A stretch of DNA of 30,585 nt from contig JAZDOT010000007.1 of NCBI GenBank assembly GCA_043798355.1, positions 1 through 30,585 of the forward strand. Direction: 5' to 3'. Source of the stretch: JAZDOT01 sp043798355 (GTDB taxonomy: Bacteria; Patescibacteriota; Gracilibacteria; Peribacterales; Peribacteraceae). Of this stretch, positions 15,081-21,838 are shown piece by piece. The notes below the pieces were generated by a model. That model was not told the DNA's origin. It ran no database searches and worked only from the letters and a program-made list of their open reading frames with translations. The position numbers and the translations under genes were made by a program. Position 1 is the stretch's first letter. Each line of letters begins with the position of its first letter.

Positions 15081-15656
15081 TCAGGAGGTGGGTGAGGAAG
15101 AGTGTTTCTTGTCGGGAGCGAAGGGAACACCCATATGCTTCAGCAGCGCTCTGGCGGAATCATCGCAGTCGGCAGTTGTCCGGATCTGAACCTGCAGACC
15201 GAACATCTGCTTCGCTTCAGGCGGAGGAACTTCCGGGAAAATGGACTGGTCAGAGATGCCGATGGCGTAGTTGCCGTGGCCATCGAGTTTCGTCGTCACG
15301 CCGCGGAAGTCGCGGATGCGCGGGAGGGCGTAACTCAGGAGACGGTCGAGGAACTCCTCCATCTTGCGGCCGCGGAGCGTCACCATGGCTCCGACGACCA
15401 GGTTCTGGCGGATCTTGAAATTCGAGATGGCTTTGCGCGCGCAGGTGAAGACCGGTTTCTGGCCGGTGATCTTCCTCAGGCATTCGGCGACGTATTCATG
15501 CATTTCCTTGCTCTCCATCTTCTCGCGGTTGATGCCCACGTTCACTATAACCTTCTCGATACCCGGAAGGGCATGGATATTCGAAACCTTAAGCTCTTTC
15601 TTGAGCGCTTCTGCGACTTGTCCGCGGAGCCGTTGGTGGAGCGAGAGGTACGTCAT
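15081..15656 (-). CDS. rplE: 50S ribosomal protein uL5
   Basis: The 191-residue 5S rRNA-binding protein shows LPGIEKVIVNVGINREKM, the TGQKPVFTCARKAISNFKIRQN region (split), VTLRGRKMEEFLDRLLSYALPRIRDFRG and the FGLQVQIRTTA end. Length is typical with a Ser-rich tail. The ATG lies one base after the rplX stop and sits in a half-copy of the CCCGCGGCCAG repeat. Confidence 0.97.
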   Translation of the reverse strand: MTYLSLHQRLRGQVAEALKKELKVSNIHALPGIEKVIVNVGINREKMESKEMHEYVAECLRKITGQKPVFTCARKAISNFKIRQNLVVGAMVTLRGRKMEEFLDRLLSYALPRIRDFRGVTTKLDGHGNYAIGISDQSIFPEVPPPEAKQMFGLQVQIRTTADCDDSARALLKHMGVPFAPDKKHSSSPTS

Positions 15657-15657
15657 G

Positions 15658-16209
15658 TTACTGGCCGCGGGAATGCTGGAGCGTGCTCTGCGAGCGATCC
15701 TGTGCGGGGACGGAGTGATCCTGTGTCATACGGGAACCTTCTGTTACATCCGCCGCATCTTTCACCGCCTCGGCGCCGAAGGCCATCTTCTTCCAGAACG
15801 GCGCCTTCTTCGGTGCCTCGCCCCTCTGCTCTACCGCCTCTTTGCCCTCCTTGCCCTCTTTTTCCTCCTTGCCTTCCCGCACCACTTTCGTCTTCTTTCC
15901 CTCCACGATAGTCTGCGCACTCAGTTTGGCAATACGCTGCTTGCGGCCATTCTCGTCGAACGTGAAACCGATGCGCGTCGGTTTCTTCAGCTTCGGATCG
16001 AGGAACGCAACATTGGAGGCGGACAGACTCGCTTCGTAGCGGATGATCTGCCCCGCACGATCCGCCTGCTTCTTGATATGCTTCTTGCGCATATTCACAT
16101 CACTCACGACGACGCGGTTCGTTTCGTGAAGCACGCGGAGAATGGTTCCCGACTTCCCCTTGTCCTTGCCGCTGATGACAACCACATGGTCCCCAGTACG
16201 AAGTTTCAT
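15658..16209 (-). CDS. rplX: 50S ribosomal protein uL24 with long tail
   Basis: The KOW-domain assembly initiator begins MKLRTGDHVVVISGKDKGKSG at ATG 16209. The normal protein ends near residue 105 (QRIAKLSAQTI). About 75-80 extra residues follow: a GKEEKEGKEGKEA stretch, a PFWKKMAFGAEAV segment and a polar end, HSRGQ. The last codons and stop coincide with a CCCGCGGCCAG repeat also seen at the rplR leader. The tail is unlike any uL24 domain I recognise. Confidence 0.93.
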   Translation of the reverse strand: MKLRTGDHVVVISGKDKGKSGTILRVLHETNRVVVSDVNMRKKHIKKQADRAGQIIRYEASLSASNVAFLDPKLKKPTRIGFTFDENGRKQRIAKLSAQTIVEGKKTKVVREGKEEKEGKEGKEAVEQRGEAPKKAPFWKKMAFGAEAVKDAADVTEGSRMTQDHSVPAQDRSQSTLQHSRGQ

Positions 16210-16353
16210 TGTTGAAAAAAGAATGGAAGGCGGAAGATACAAGATACAAGATACAAGATACAAAAACATAGAGGCGGACTTGGATCTTGCGTCTTGGATC
16301 TTGCCTGCCCTGAGCGCAGTCGAAGGGGATCTTGCCGAATGTGATCGTGAGGC
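16210..16353 (-). repeat. AGATACA heptads and CTTGGATCTTG units between rplN and rplX
   Basis: Four perfect AGATACA heptads lie at 16235-16262. CTTGGATCTTG occurs twice (about 16280-16303) and a CTTGCC variant near 16332. CCTGAGCGCAGTCGAAGG, a motif common as a dispersed repeat in many bacterial genomes, lies at about 16309-16326. Confidence 0.8.
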
Positions 16354-16722
16354 TTAGAGAACATCGGGTGCAAGGGAGATAATCTTCTGGAATCCGCAAG
16401 CTCTCAGTTCCCGTGCCACGGGGCCGAAGACGCGCGTCCCCTTCGGGAGACCGTCCTTCGCGACGATCACACAGGCATTGTCGTCGAAACGGATACCGCT
16501 GCCGTCCTTGCGCCGCGTCATGGCGCGCGTCCGGACCACCACCGCCCGCTCCACGGTTTTCTTACGGACAGTCCCGCGGGGAGCCGCATCCTTGATGGCC
16601 ACGATGATGAGATCTCCGATTCCCGCATAGCGATGGCGCGTGCCGCCGAGCACGCGGATGCACATGGCGCTCTTCGCTCCCGTATTGTCTGCGACGCCGA
16701 GAATGGTCTGCACCTGAATCAT
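16354..16722 (-). CDS. rplN: 50S ribosomal protein uL14
   Basis: The 122-residue protein shows MIQVQTILGVADNTGAKSAM, RVLGGTRHRYAGIGDLI and the FDDNACVIVAKDGLPKGTRVFGPVARELR end. It forms the L14-L19 intersubunit bridge. Length is standard. ATG 16722 overlaps the rpsQ stop as ATGA. Confidence 0.98.
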   Translation of the reverse strand: MIQVQTILGVADNTGAKSAMCIRVLGGTRHRYAGIGDLIIVAIKDAAPRGTVRKKTVERAVVVRTRAMTRRKDGSGIRFDDNACVIVAKDGLPKGTRVFGPVARELRACGFQKIISLAPDVL

Positions 16723-17057
16723 GACTGCAGAGCTGGGGAAGCGGTTTCTTCATCCTTCTTCCTCCGTCGGCGCATCGCTGCTTCGAGCCCCGCCTCCTCC
16801 TGGAGCGCACTCACACGCGGAACACGGCTGACCACTTCAAGTAAGCGGAAACACTTGCGCTTACTCAGTGGCCGACACTCTCCGATGATGACCGTATCGC
16901 CCTCGCAGAGATCGGAGAATCCCTTCGTATCCGCAAGAAACTTCTTACTCCGGCGGAAGCGCTTCTTGTAGATGGGGTGAAAGATCAGACGGTGCACGAC
17001 CACGGAGATCGTGTCCTTCATCTTGGCCGATGTGATGACGCCTTTCTTCTTTCTCAT
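16719..17057 (-). CDS. rpsQ: 30S ribosomal protein uS17
   Basis: The 112-residue OB-fold protein opens MRKKKGVITSAKMKDTISV and contains HPIYKKRFRRSKKFLADT, then the family's EGDTVIIGECRPLSKRKCFRLLEV. The usual end is near residue 85; about 25 extra residues, including MRRRRKKDEETA, follow. A dispersed hairpin repeat lies between rpmC and this gene. Confidence 0.96.
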   Translation of the reverse strand: MRKKKGVITSAKMKDTISVVVHRLIFHPIYKKRFRRSKKFLADTKGFSDLCEGDTVIIGECRPLSKRKCFRLLEVVSRVPRVSALQEEAGLEAAMRRRRKKDEETASPALQS

Positions 17058-17205
17058 ACAAAAAATTGATGAAGGGGATAGAAATCTCGATATGTTTTAT
17101 TGAGATAAAGACATTCATCTTTCCGCTGCCCTTCTCCCCCTAAGAAGGGGGAGAAGATGGATGAGGGGGGCATGCGACCCCGAACATTGTTGATGTAACT
17201 CGGTA
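17058..17205 (-). repeat. CTTCTCCCCC hairpin repeat between rpsQ and rpmC
   Basis: CTTCTCCCCC (17131-17140) and GGGGGAGAAG (17147-17156) form a perfect stem over TAAGAA, followed by ATGGATGAGGGGGG to 17170 and preceded by CATTCATCTTTCCGCTGCC. The unit matches those at 14350 and 20576. Confidence 0.85.
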
Positions 17206-17544
17206 TCATGATTTCCTGGGGGAAGACTTGGACTTCGGCTTTTTCGCAGTCGTTGGAATTTTGGGGGACAGCTTGTCCGCTTTCGTCTTTGAGACGGAGG
17301 CGGGTTTGCCCACCGTAGCGATTTTCTCATGCCGAGACAACGATTCCTGCGGTTTCTCCGCGAGGATCGTCATGACCCGCGCGCGCTGTTTCCTGAGCCG
17401 CTTGAAGCGGGCGGTATCCTTCTCCTTCTTCATTTCGATGCCGAGCCGCAGCTTCAAAATCTCCGTTGTGAGTTCATGAAGCTCGTGCTCGAGATCCGCT
17501 CTCTGCATTTTTCGAAGCTCCATGGTGGAAGATTCCGTCGGCAT
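17206..17544 (-). CDS. rpmC: 50S ribosomal protein uL29 with basic tail
   Basis: The uL29 core (about residues 8-75) reads MELRKMQRADLEHELHEL, LKLRLGIEMKKEKDTARF and RKQRARVMTILAEK. About 37-45 Lys/Ser/Pro-rich residues follow, ending KSKSSPRKS, where most uL29 proteins stop near 65. ATG 17544 lies two bases from the rplP stop; an internal ATG at 17523 (MELRKM) could also serve. It is placed between rplP and rpsQ as usual. Confidence 0.94.
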   Translation of the reverse strand: MPTESSTMELRKMQRADLEHELHELTTEILKLRLGIEMKKEKDTARFKRLRKQRARVMTILAEKPQESLSRHEKIATVGKPASVSKTKADKLSPKIPTTAKKPKSKSSPRKS

Positions 17545-17545
17545 A

Positions 17546-17965
17546 TCAGCTGGGGATACGGGTAATCACTTTCGTCTTCATGGGCAATTTATGCGCTGCG
17601 AGCCGGAGCGCTTCACTCGCCACAGAAAGCGAGACGCCGTCCATTTCGAAAATGATCGTTCCCTTCTTGGCGATCGTCGAGAAGTACTCCAAGGACCCTT
17701 TACCCGAGCCCATCGGCACCTCCGCCGCCTTCCTCGATACGGGCGTATGGGGAAAGACGCGGATCCAGATTTTCCCGCCGCGCTGTACGCAGTGGGTCAT
17801 GGCTCTTCGCGCCGCTTCGATCTGGCGGGCCGTCAGTTCACCGGTCTCGACGACCTTGAGGCCTACCGATCCGAATGCGAGGAGATTGCCGCGCTGCGCC
17901 ATCCCCGCGAATCCTCCGCGGTTACGATGCTGCTTGCGCCGTTTAAGTTTCTTGGGTTCGAGCAT
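17546..17965 (-). CDS. rplP: 50S ribosomal protein uL16
   Basis: The 139-residue protein near the A site shows KRRKQHRNRGGFAG, ARQIEAARRAMTHCVQRGGKIWIRVFPHTPVS (split by the usual loop), VPMGSGKGSLEY and the end LAAHKLPMKTKVI. Length is typical. It starts six bases after the rpsC stop. Confidence 0.98.
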   Translation of the reverse strand: MLEPKKLKRRKQHRNRGGFAGMAQRGNLLAFGSVGLKVVETGELTARQIEAARRAMTHCVQRGGKIWIRVFPHTPVSRKAAEVPMGSGKGSLEYFSTIAKKGTIIFEMDGVSLSVASEALRLAAHKLPMKTKVITRIPS

Positions 17966-17971
17966 TTGGCG

Positions 17972-18634
17972 TCAGGACGGAAGTGAGGAAGATTGCATCT
18001 GTTGGACTTTCCGGAAGACCATCCCCTTGTAGACCCACACCTGCACGCCGATCGTTCCGTAGGTCGTGACGGCATGCCGGGTGGCGTGTTGGACGTTCGC
18101 CCGCAGAGTATGGAGCGGAACATTGCCGTTCCTGAACAGATCAGAGCGGGCGATCTCGGCGCCGTTCAAACGTCCGGAAACGCGCACCTTCACCCCGATG
18201 GCTCCGCCCTGCATCGCTTTCTCAATGGCCATCTTCACGGCTCTTCGGTACGGCATGCGGCGCTGGATCTGCCCCTGGATGGTCTCCGCGATGATATTCG
18301 GATCGGCGTCGGGATTGCGCACCTCCTGAATCTTCACCTCGAAGGAACCGCCGAACTTCCTCTCCAGATCTTTGCGGAGCTCTTCGATGGCGGCGCCCTG
18401 TTTGCCGATGATGACGCCCGGCTTGCTGGTCGAAATGGTGAGCTCCGTCTTCTTTCCGCGATCAATCAGCACTTCGCTGATCCCCGCCTCCTTGAACTTC
18501 TCCGCGACAAAGCGCTTGATGCGCACATCCTGCAGGAAGAGATCACGGTACTTGCGGCCGCGCGCGAACCACGTACTCGGCCACGTGTGCGTGATGCCGA
18601 GTCGGAAGCCGTTGGGGTTGACCTTTTGGCCCAT
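17972..18634 (-). CDS. rpsC: 30S ribosomal protein uS3
   Basis: The 220-residue protein at the mRNA entry begins MGQKVNPNGFRLGI, has a KH domain with the GxxG loop in VIIGKQGAAIEELRKDLE, and the C-terminal S3 domain QRRMPYRRAVKMAIEKAMQGG and VSGRLNGAEIAR. Length is normal. A CCCTAA tract of five hexamers forms nearly all of the 27-base spacer after rplV. Confidence 0.98.
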   Translation of the reverse strand: MGQKVNPNGFRLGITHTWPSTWFARGRKYRDLFLQDVRIKRFVAEKFKEAGISEVLIDRGKKTELTISTSKPGVIIGKQGAAIEELRKDLERKFGGSFEVKIQEVRNPDADPNIIAETIQGQIQRRMPYRRAVKMAIEKAMQGGAIGVKVRVSGRLNGAEIARSDLFRNGNVPLHTLRANVQHATRHAVTTYGTIGVQVWVYKGMVFRKVQQMQSSSLPS

Positions 18635-18637
18635 AAG

Positions 18638-18667
18638 TAAGGGATAGGGTTAGGGTTAGGGTTAGGG
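18638..18667 (-). repeat. Telomere-like tract upstream of rpsC
   Basis: The hexamers TAAGGG, ATAGGG, TTAGGG, TTAGGG, TTAGGG contain five GGG runs on plus, enough for a G-quadruplex on the template strand. The first CCCTAA on the coding strand supplies the TAA stop of rplV. Confidence 0.9.
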
Positions 18668-19153
18668 AAGAGGAGAAGAAACTTTCTTCGGTGCATTCTG
18701 AGATCGCTTTTTGCTCTCCTTCGCCACACTTTCTACACCCTTCACGTTCTTTTCTCCAGCTTTGGGCTTCTTTTCTTGGATCTTGCTTCTTGTCTCTTGC
18801 TTCTTCCCGCCCTCTGAATCTTCAGCAACAGCAACCCCAAGGATGATATCAATGTGGCTCAAATACTTCCGCATGGGCCGCGTGCGACCGCGCGCCATGG
18901 GGACGCCGCGACGATAGGATTGCGCCTTATTCACGATGATCTCTTTTATAACGAGGTGACTCCTGTCCTGCTTGTCATTCTGTTCGGCGTTCGCGATCGC
19001 GGAAGCAAGGAGACCCTGGAGCAGGCGCGCAGCCTTTTTGTGTGTCCGCCTGAGGGACTCCATCGCCGCATCCACGGGCATGGCGCGGACCATCCGGGCC
19101 ACGAGGTTGGCCTTCTTGGGAGCGATACGGACGGAGCGGAGGGAGGCTTTCAT
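18662..19153 (-). CDS. rplV: 50S ribosomal protein uL22 with repeat-derived tail
   Basis: The uL22 core (1-110) shows RSVRIAPKKANLVARMVRAMPV, the helix KAARLLQGLLASAIANAE and the exit-tunnel hairpin QSYRRGVPMARGRTRPMRK. About 50 extra residues follow, rich in Lys and Glu. Part of the tail (QETRSKIQEKKP) is encoded by CTTGGATCTTGCTTCTTG-type sequence, also found in the rplN-rplX spacer, and the stop TAA lies in a CCCTAA repeat. Confidence 0.95.
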   Translation of the reverse strand: MKASLRSVRIAPKKANLVARMVRAMPVDAAMESLRRTHKKAARLLQGLLASAIANAEQNDKQDRSHLVIKEIIVNKAQSYRRGVPMARGRTRPMRKYLSHIDIILGVAVAEDSEGGKKQETRSKIQEKKPKAGEKNVKGVESVAKESKKRSQNAPKKVSSPLP

Positions 19154-19268
19154 AATGGGCGTCGGATGCGGATGTGAGAAATGAGGGCAATGGGAAGCTG
19201 TTGGCTATTGGCTCTTGGCTTGTAGCCAACAGCTAATTGCCAATAGCCAATAGTCGGTATACGAACTC
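19154..19268. repeat. Heptad palindrome between rpsS and rplV
   Basis: TTGGCTATTGGC (19201-19212) is a perfect inverted repeat of GCCAATAGCCAA (19239-19250), and CTGTTGGCT (19198-19206) of AGCCAACAG (19224-19232). Alternative hairpins can therefore form. Confidence 0.8.
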
Positions 19269-19622
19269 TCATGGTTTTGCGGTGGAAGTATCCTTGCCTT
19301 GAGCGGTGGCGGCAGGAGCAGGAGCGGCCGTTGCGGCTGCAGCTGCGGCCTGCGCGGCAACCATCTTGCCGCCGTGGATCTTGAACTTGGTCGTCCAGGA
19401 GAACTCACCCAATTTATGCCCCACCATCTGCTCGGTGATGTAGACGGGCACGAAATCCTTCCCGTTATGAACGGCGAACGTGAATCCGACGAACTCGGGC
19501 GGGATGTCGCAATCACGCGCCCACGTCTTGAGGATCTTTTTCTCGCTGGCTTCCACCATCTTCATCACCTTCTGGAAGAGACGGGGATCAACGTAGGGGC
19601 CTTTCTTGAGTGAGCGGGACAT
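19269..19622 (-). CDS. rpsS: 30S ribosomal protein uS19
   Basis: The head protein opens MSRSLKKGPYVDPRLFQKV and shows TWARDCDIPPEFVGFTFAVHNG (split at the usual loop), YITEQMVGHKLGEFSWTTKF. The core ends near residue 87; about 30 extra residues follow, mostly Ala with Thr and Pro, encoded by GCGGCC/GCGGCTGC-like sequence. The leader is a TTTTTCA heptad tract. Confidence 0.96.
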   Translation of the reverse strand: MSRSLKKGPYVDPRLFQKVMKMVEASEKKILKTWARDCDIPPEFVGFTFAVHNGKDFVPVYITEQMVGHKLGEFSWTTKFKIHGGKMVAAQAAAAAATAAPAPAATAQGKDTSTAKP

Positions 19623-19666
19623 AGAACGAAATGGAAAATTGAAAATGAAAAATGAAAAATGAAATT
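19623..19666 (-). repeat. GAAAAATG heptads upstream of rpsS
   Basis: AAAATTG, AAAATG and two AAAAATG units fill the space between the rplB stop and the rpsS start. The same words occur before the HD-hydrolase gene at 24541-24570. Confidence 0.7.
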
Positions 19667-20512
19667 TTATTTCTTGCGGCGCTTGTGGATGCGCGGACGG
19701 ACGATGAGAGCGCTGGACTTGCTGCGGGAGCGCGTTTTCACGCCGAGAGCCTTCTTACCCCATGGCGTCTTCGGCGCCTTGAGACCAATGGGCGAGTGCC
19801 CCTCGCCTCCTCCGTGCGGGTGATCGACGGCGTTCATGGATTTGCCCAGCACCTGTGGACGCCGTCCCATCCAGCGCATGCGTCCCGCCTTGCCGATGGT
19901 GATCAGGTTGTGCTCGGCATTGCTCACCGTCCCGATGGTCGCGGTGCAGACGGAACGCACCTTGCGGACAGAGCCACTGGGGAGCTGAATGAGCGCGAAG
20001 TCGCCGTCGAATCCGGAGAGCGTCGCCGCCGTTCCGGCGGAATGGACGATCTGCCCTCCTCTTCCGGGTGTGAGTTCGATGTCGTGAATCTTGTACCCGA
20101 CCGGAATATGCCGGATGCACATGCGGTTCCCGGTCTTCACCTTCGTGCGCTCGCCGCTGACAACCTGATCGCCTGCCGTGAGGCCTTCTGGCGAGAGAAT
20201 GTAGCGCTTCTCGCCGTCCGCATAATGGATGAGGGCGATCCGGGCGGAGCGATTGGGATCGTACTCGATGGCTGCCACCGTACCCGGCACACCGTCCTTC
20301 CGGTTACGACGGAAGTCGACATCGCGGAAGAGGCGCTTGTGTCCGCCGCCGCGGTGCCGGATGGTGATGCGGCCGGCGTTGTTTCTTCCGGAGATGCGCT
20401 TGCGGCCGGAGACGAGCCGCTTCTCGGGACGCTTCTTTGAGAGTGCGGAAAAATCCGCGATCGTCATTTGACGTCGCCCGGGAGTCGTTGGTTTGCAGAT
20501 CTTAAGAGACAT
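19667..20512 (-). CDS. rplB: 50S ribosomal protein uL2
   Basis: The 281-residue peptidyl-transferase-centre protein shows KRISGRNNAGRITIRHRGGGH, the SH3-like core (AAIEYDPNRSARIALIHYADG, ILSPEGLTAGD) and the C-terminal MNAVDHPHGGGEGHSPIG with the functional histidine. Length is typical. It lies between rplW and rpsS, as usual. Confidence 0.98.
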   Translation of the reverse strand: MSLKICKPTTPGRRQMTIADFSALSKKRPEKRLVSGRKRISGRNNAGRITIRHRGGGHKRLFRDVDFRRNRKDGVPGTVAAIEYDPNRSARIALIHYADGEKRYILSPEGLTAGDQVVSGERTKVKTGNRMCIRHIPVGYKIHDIELTPGRGGQIVHSAGTAATLSGFDGDFALIQLPSGSVRKVRSVCTATIGTVSNAEHNLITIGKAGRMRWMGRRPQVLGKSMNAVDHPHGGGEGHSPIGLKAPKTPWGKKALGVKTRSRSKSSALIVRPRIHKRRKK

Positions 20513-20664
20513 AGCGCAGAGGTAAATATTCAGCCCACTCTAAACAACCGAACGGACCTTCACTGTTCCGCTTGCCTTCTCCCCCGGCACGGGGGAGAAG
20601 ATGGATGAGGGGGCGCAAAGGGGATGCACGATGATTCAGGAGTGAGATCATAAGAACGTAAGGA
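20513..20664 (-). repeat. CTTCTCCCCC hairpin repeat between rplB and rplW
   Basis: CTTCTCCCCC (20576-20585) and GGGGGAGAAG (20591-20600) form a perfect stem over GGCAC, followed by ATGGATGAGGGGG (20601-20613) and preceded by TTCCGCTTGC. It is the third copy of this unit in the operon. Confidence 0.85.
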
Positions 20665-20964
20665 TTACATCTGGAAAGAAGTGAGGTCGAGAGTCTTGCT
20701 CTTTTTCGAAAGAGTCACGATGACTTTCTTCATGGGATGGCGCTTCTGCATGGTTCCCACTCCGCGCGGCATCGCCTTGCTCTTCGAGCCGACCCGCATG
20801 ACCCGGATATTCGTGACATCTGTGTCGTAGTAACACTTGAGGGCGGCCTTCACGTCGATCTTCGTCGCATCCGGAGCCACCTTCAGCGTATGCATACGCT
20901 GCGTGCGCTGACGCTCCGCTTTTTCAGTGACCACTTGCCCGATGATGACGCGGGAGAGATCCAT
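20665..20964 (-). CDS. rplW: 50S ribosomal protein uL23
   Basis: The 99-residue exit-site protein shows IIGQVVTEKAERQR, HTLKVAPDATKIDVKAALKCYY and VMRVGSKSK..KKVIVTLSK. It docks trigger factor and SRP. The start ATG 20964 follows the rplD stop by one base (TAG, C, ATG); the frame upstream is open through the repeat tract but has no ribosomal-protein content. Confidence 0.96.
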   Translation of the reverse strand: MDLSRVIIGQVVTEKAERQRTQRMHTLKVAPDATKIDVKAALKCYYDTDVTNIRVMRVGSKSKAMPRGVGTMQKRHPMKKVIVTLSKKSKTLDLTSFQM

Positions 20965-20965
20965 G

Positions 20966-21838
20966 CTAGGAATTAGGATTAGGGTTAGGGTTAGGGTTAG
21001 GGTTAGGGCCAGGGGCAGCCGCCTGTGGTGAGCGCAGGCGAACCATTCCCGGCCGCGTGGAAGAGCGCTTGACGCGTGCGGTCGGCTTGGAGGTCTTCGT
21101 GCGAGGCGTTTTTTTTGTAAGAGAGGGTTTAGGCTCCTCTGCTGCATCCATCTTTTTCTTGCCTGGCGTAGCCTGGAGGGCGAAGACCGGCACTTTCGCC
21201 TTCCACTCGCGCGGAGAACCGAAGAGCTCTTCCGCCTTCTTGAGCGCGGCAGTGAAGAAAATGATTTTCCGCGCGCCGAGCACATCCACGGGATTCAGGT
21301 AGGAAGCACTGACCACACGGAGGCGCGGAATATTGCGCATGGCACGGATCACGTTCTCGCTCTGCTCTCCCGTGACGACGAGCAGTCTCCTCCCGATCTG
21401 CAGAGGCAATTTCTGCAGGAGTAGAGCGGCCTCTTTGGTTTTCTTCCCCGCAAACCCTTCGAGGGCGACGATGGTCCCGCGCTTCGCCTGAAGCGAGAGG
21501 CAGGAGACGAGTGCGACCCGCCGCATTTCGCGCGGCATGTCTTTCGTAAAGTTCGCATTCGACTTCGGACCGAAGGCCTTGTTGCCTCCGCGAAGGAGCG
21601 GGCTTCGGATGGGACCGCGGCGCGCGCGACCGGTCCCCTTCTGCGCGTAGAGCTTGCGGGTGGATCCGCGGATTTCGCCGCGCGACTTCGTATGCGCGAT
21701 GGAGGCGCGGGCGCCCGAGAGCTGGCGGACGACGGCCTGATGCATCAATCCTCCGTTGACGGGAGCCTCGAAGAGAGAGGCGGGCAATGCAACCGTCCCC
21801 TTCTTTTCGCCGACGGAGGAATAGAGATCTGCGTTCAT
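20966..21838 (-). CDS. rplD: 50S ribosomal protein uL4 with repeat-encoded tail
   Basis: The uL4 core (about 1-210) shows the extended loop RKLYAQKGTGRARRGPIRSPLLRGG, then ANFTKDMPREMRRVA and VDVLGARKIIFFTAALKKAEELFG. About 75-80 extra residues follow. They include PVFALQATPG, encoded by a dispersed DNA repeat also present at 3143-3167, a Lys/Thr/Arg-rich stretch, and a final NPNPNPNPNPNS encoded by CCCTAA hexamers. ATG 21838 overlaps the rplC stop (ATGA). Confidence 0.95.
   Translation of the reverse strand: MNADLYSSVGEKKGTVALPASLFEAPVNGGLMHQAVVRQLSGARASIAHTKSRGEIRGSTRKLYAQKGTGRARRGPIRSPLLRGGNKAFGPKSNANFTKDMPREMRRVALVSCLSLQAKRGTIVALEGFAGKKTKEAALLLQKLPLQIGRRLLVVTGEQSENVIRAMRNIPRLRVVSASYLNPVDVLGARKIIFFTAALKKAEELFGSPREWKAKVPVFALQATPGKKKMDAAEEPKPSLTKKTPRTKTSKPTARVKRSSTRPGMVRLRSPQAAAPGPNPNPNPNPNPNS
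20973..21008 (-). repeat. Telomere-like tract inside the end of rplD, upstream of rplW
   Basis: Six exact-register hexamers, TTAGGA then five TTAGGG, occupy 36 bases. Read in the rplD frame they encode Asn-Pro repeats; they also end nine bases before the rplW ATG. Five GGG runs on plus satisfy a G-quadruplex pattern. Confidence 0.95.

Noticed and set aside
16235..16262. CRISPR-like array
   Set aside because: The repeats are 7 bases with no spacers and no cas genes nearby.
20973..21008. True telomere or eukaryotic contamination suggested by TTAGGG
   Set aside because: The tracts are short, lie inside an intact bacterial operon and are oriented to start codons.
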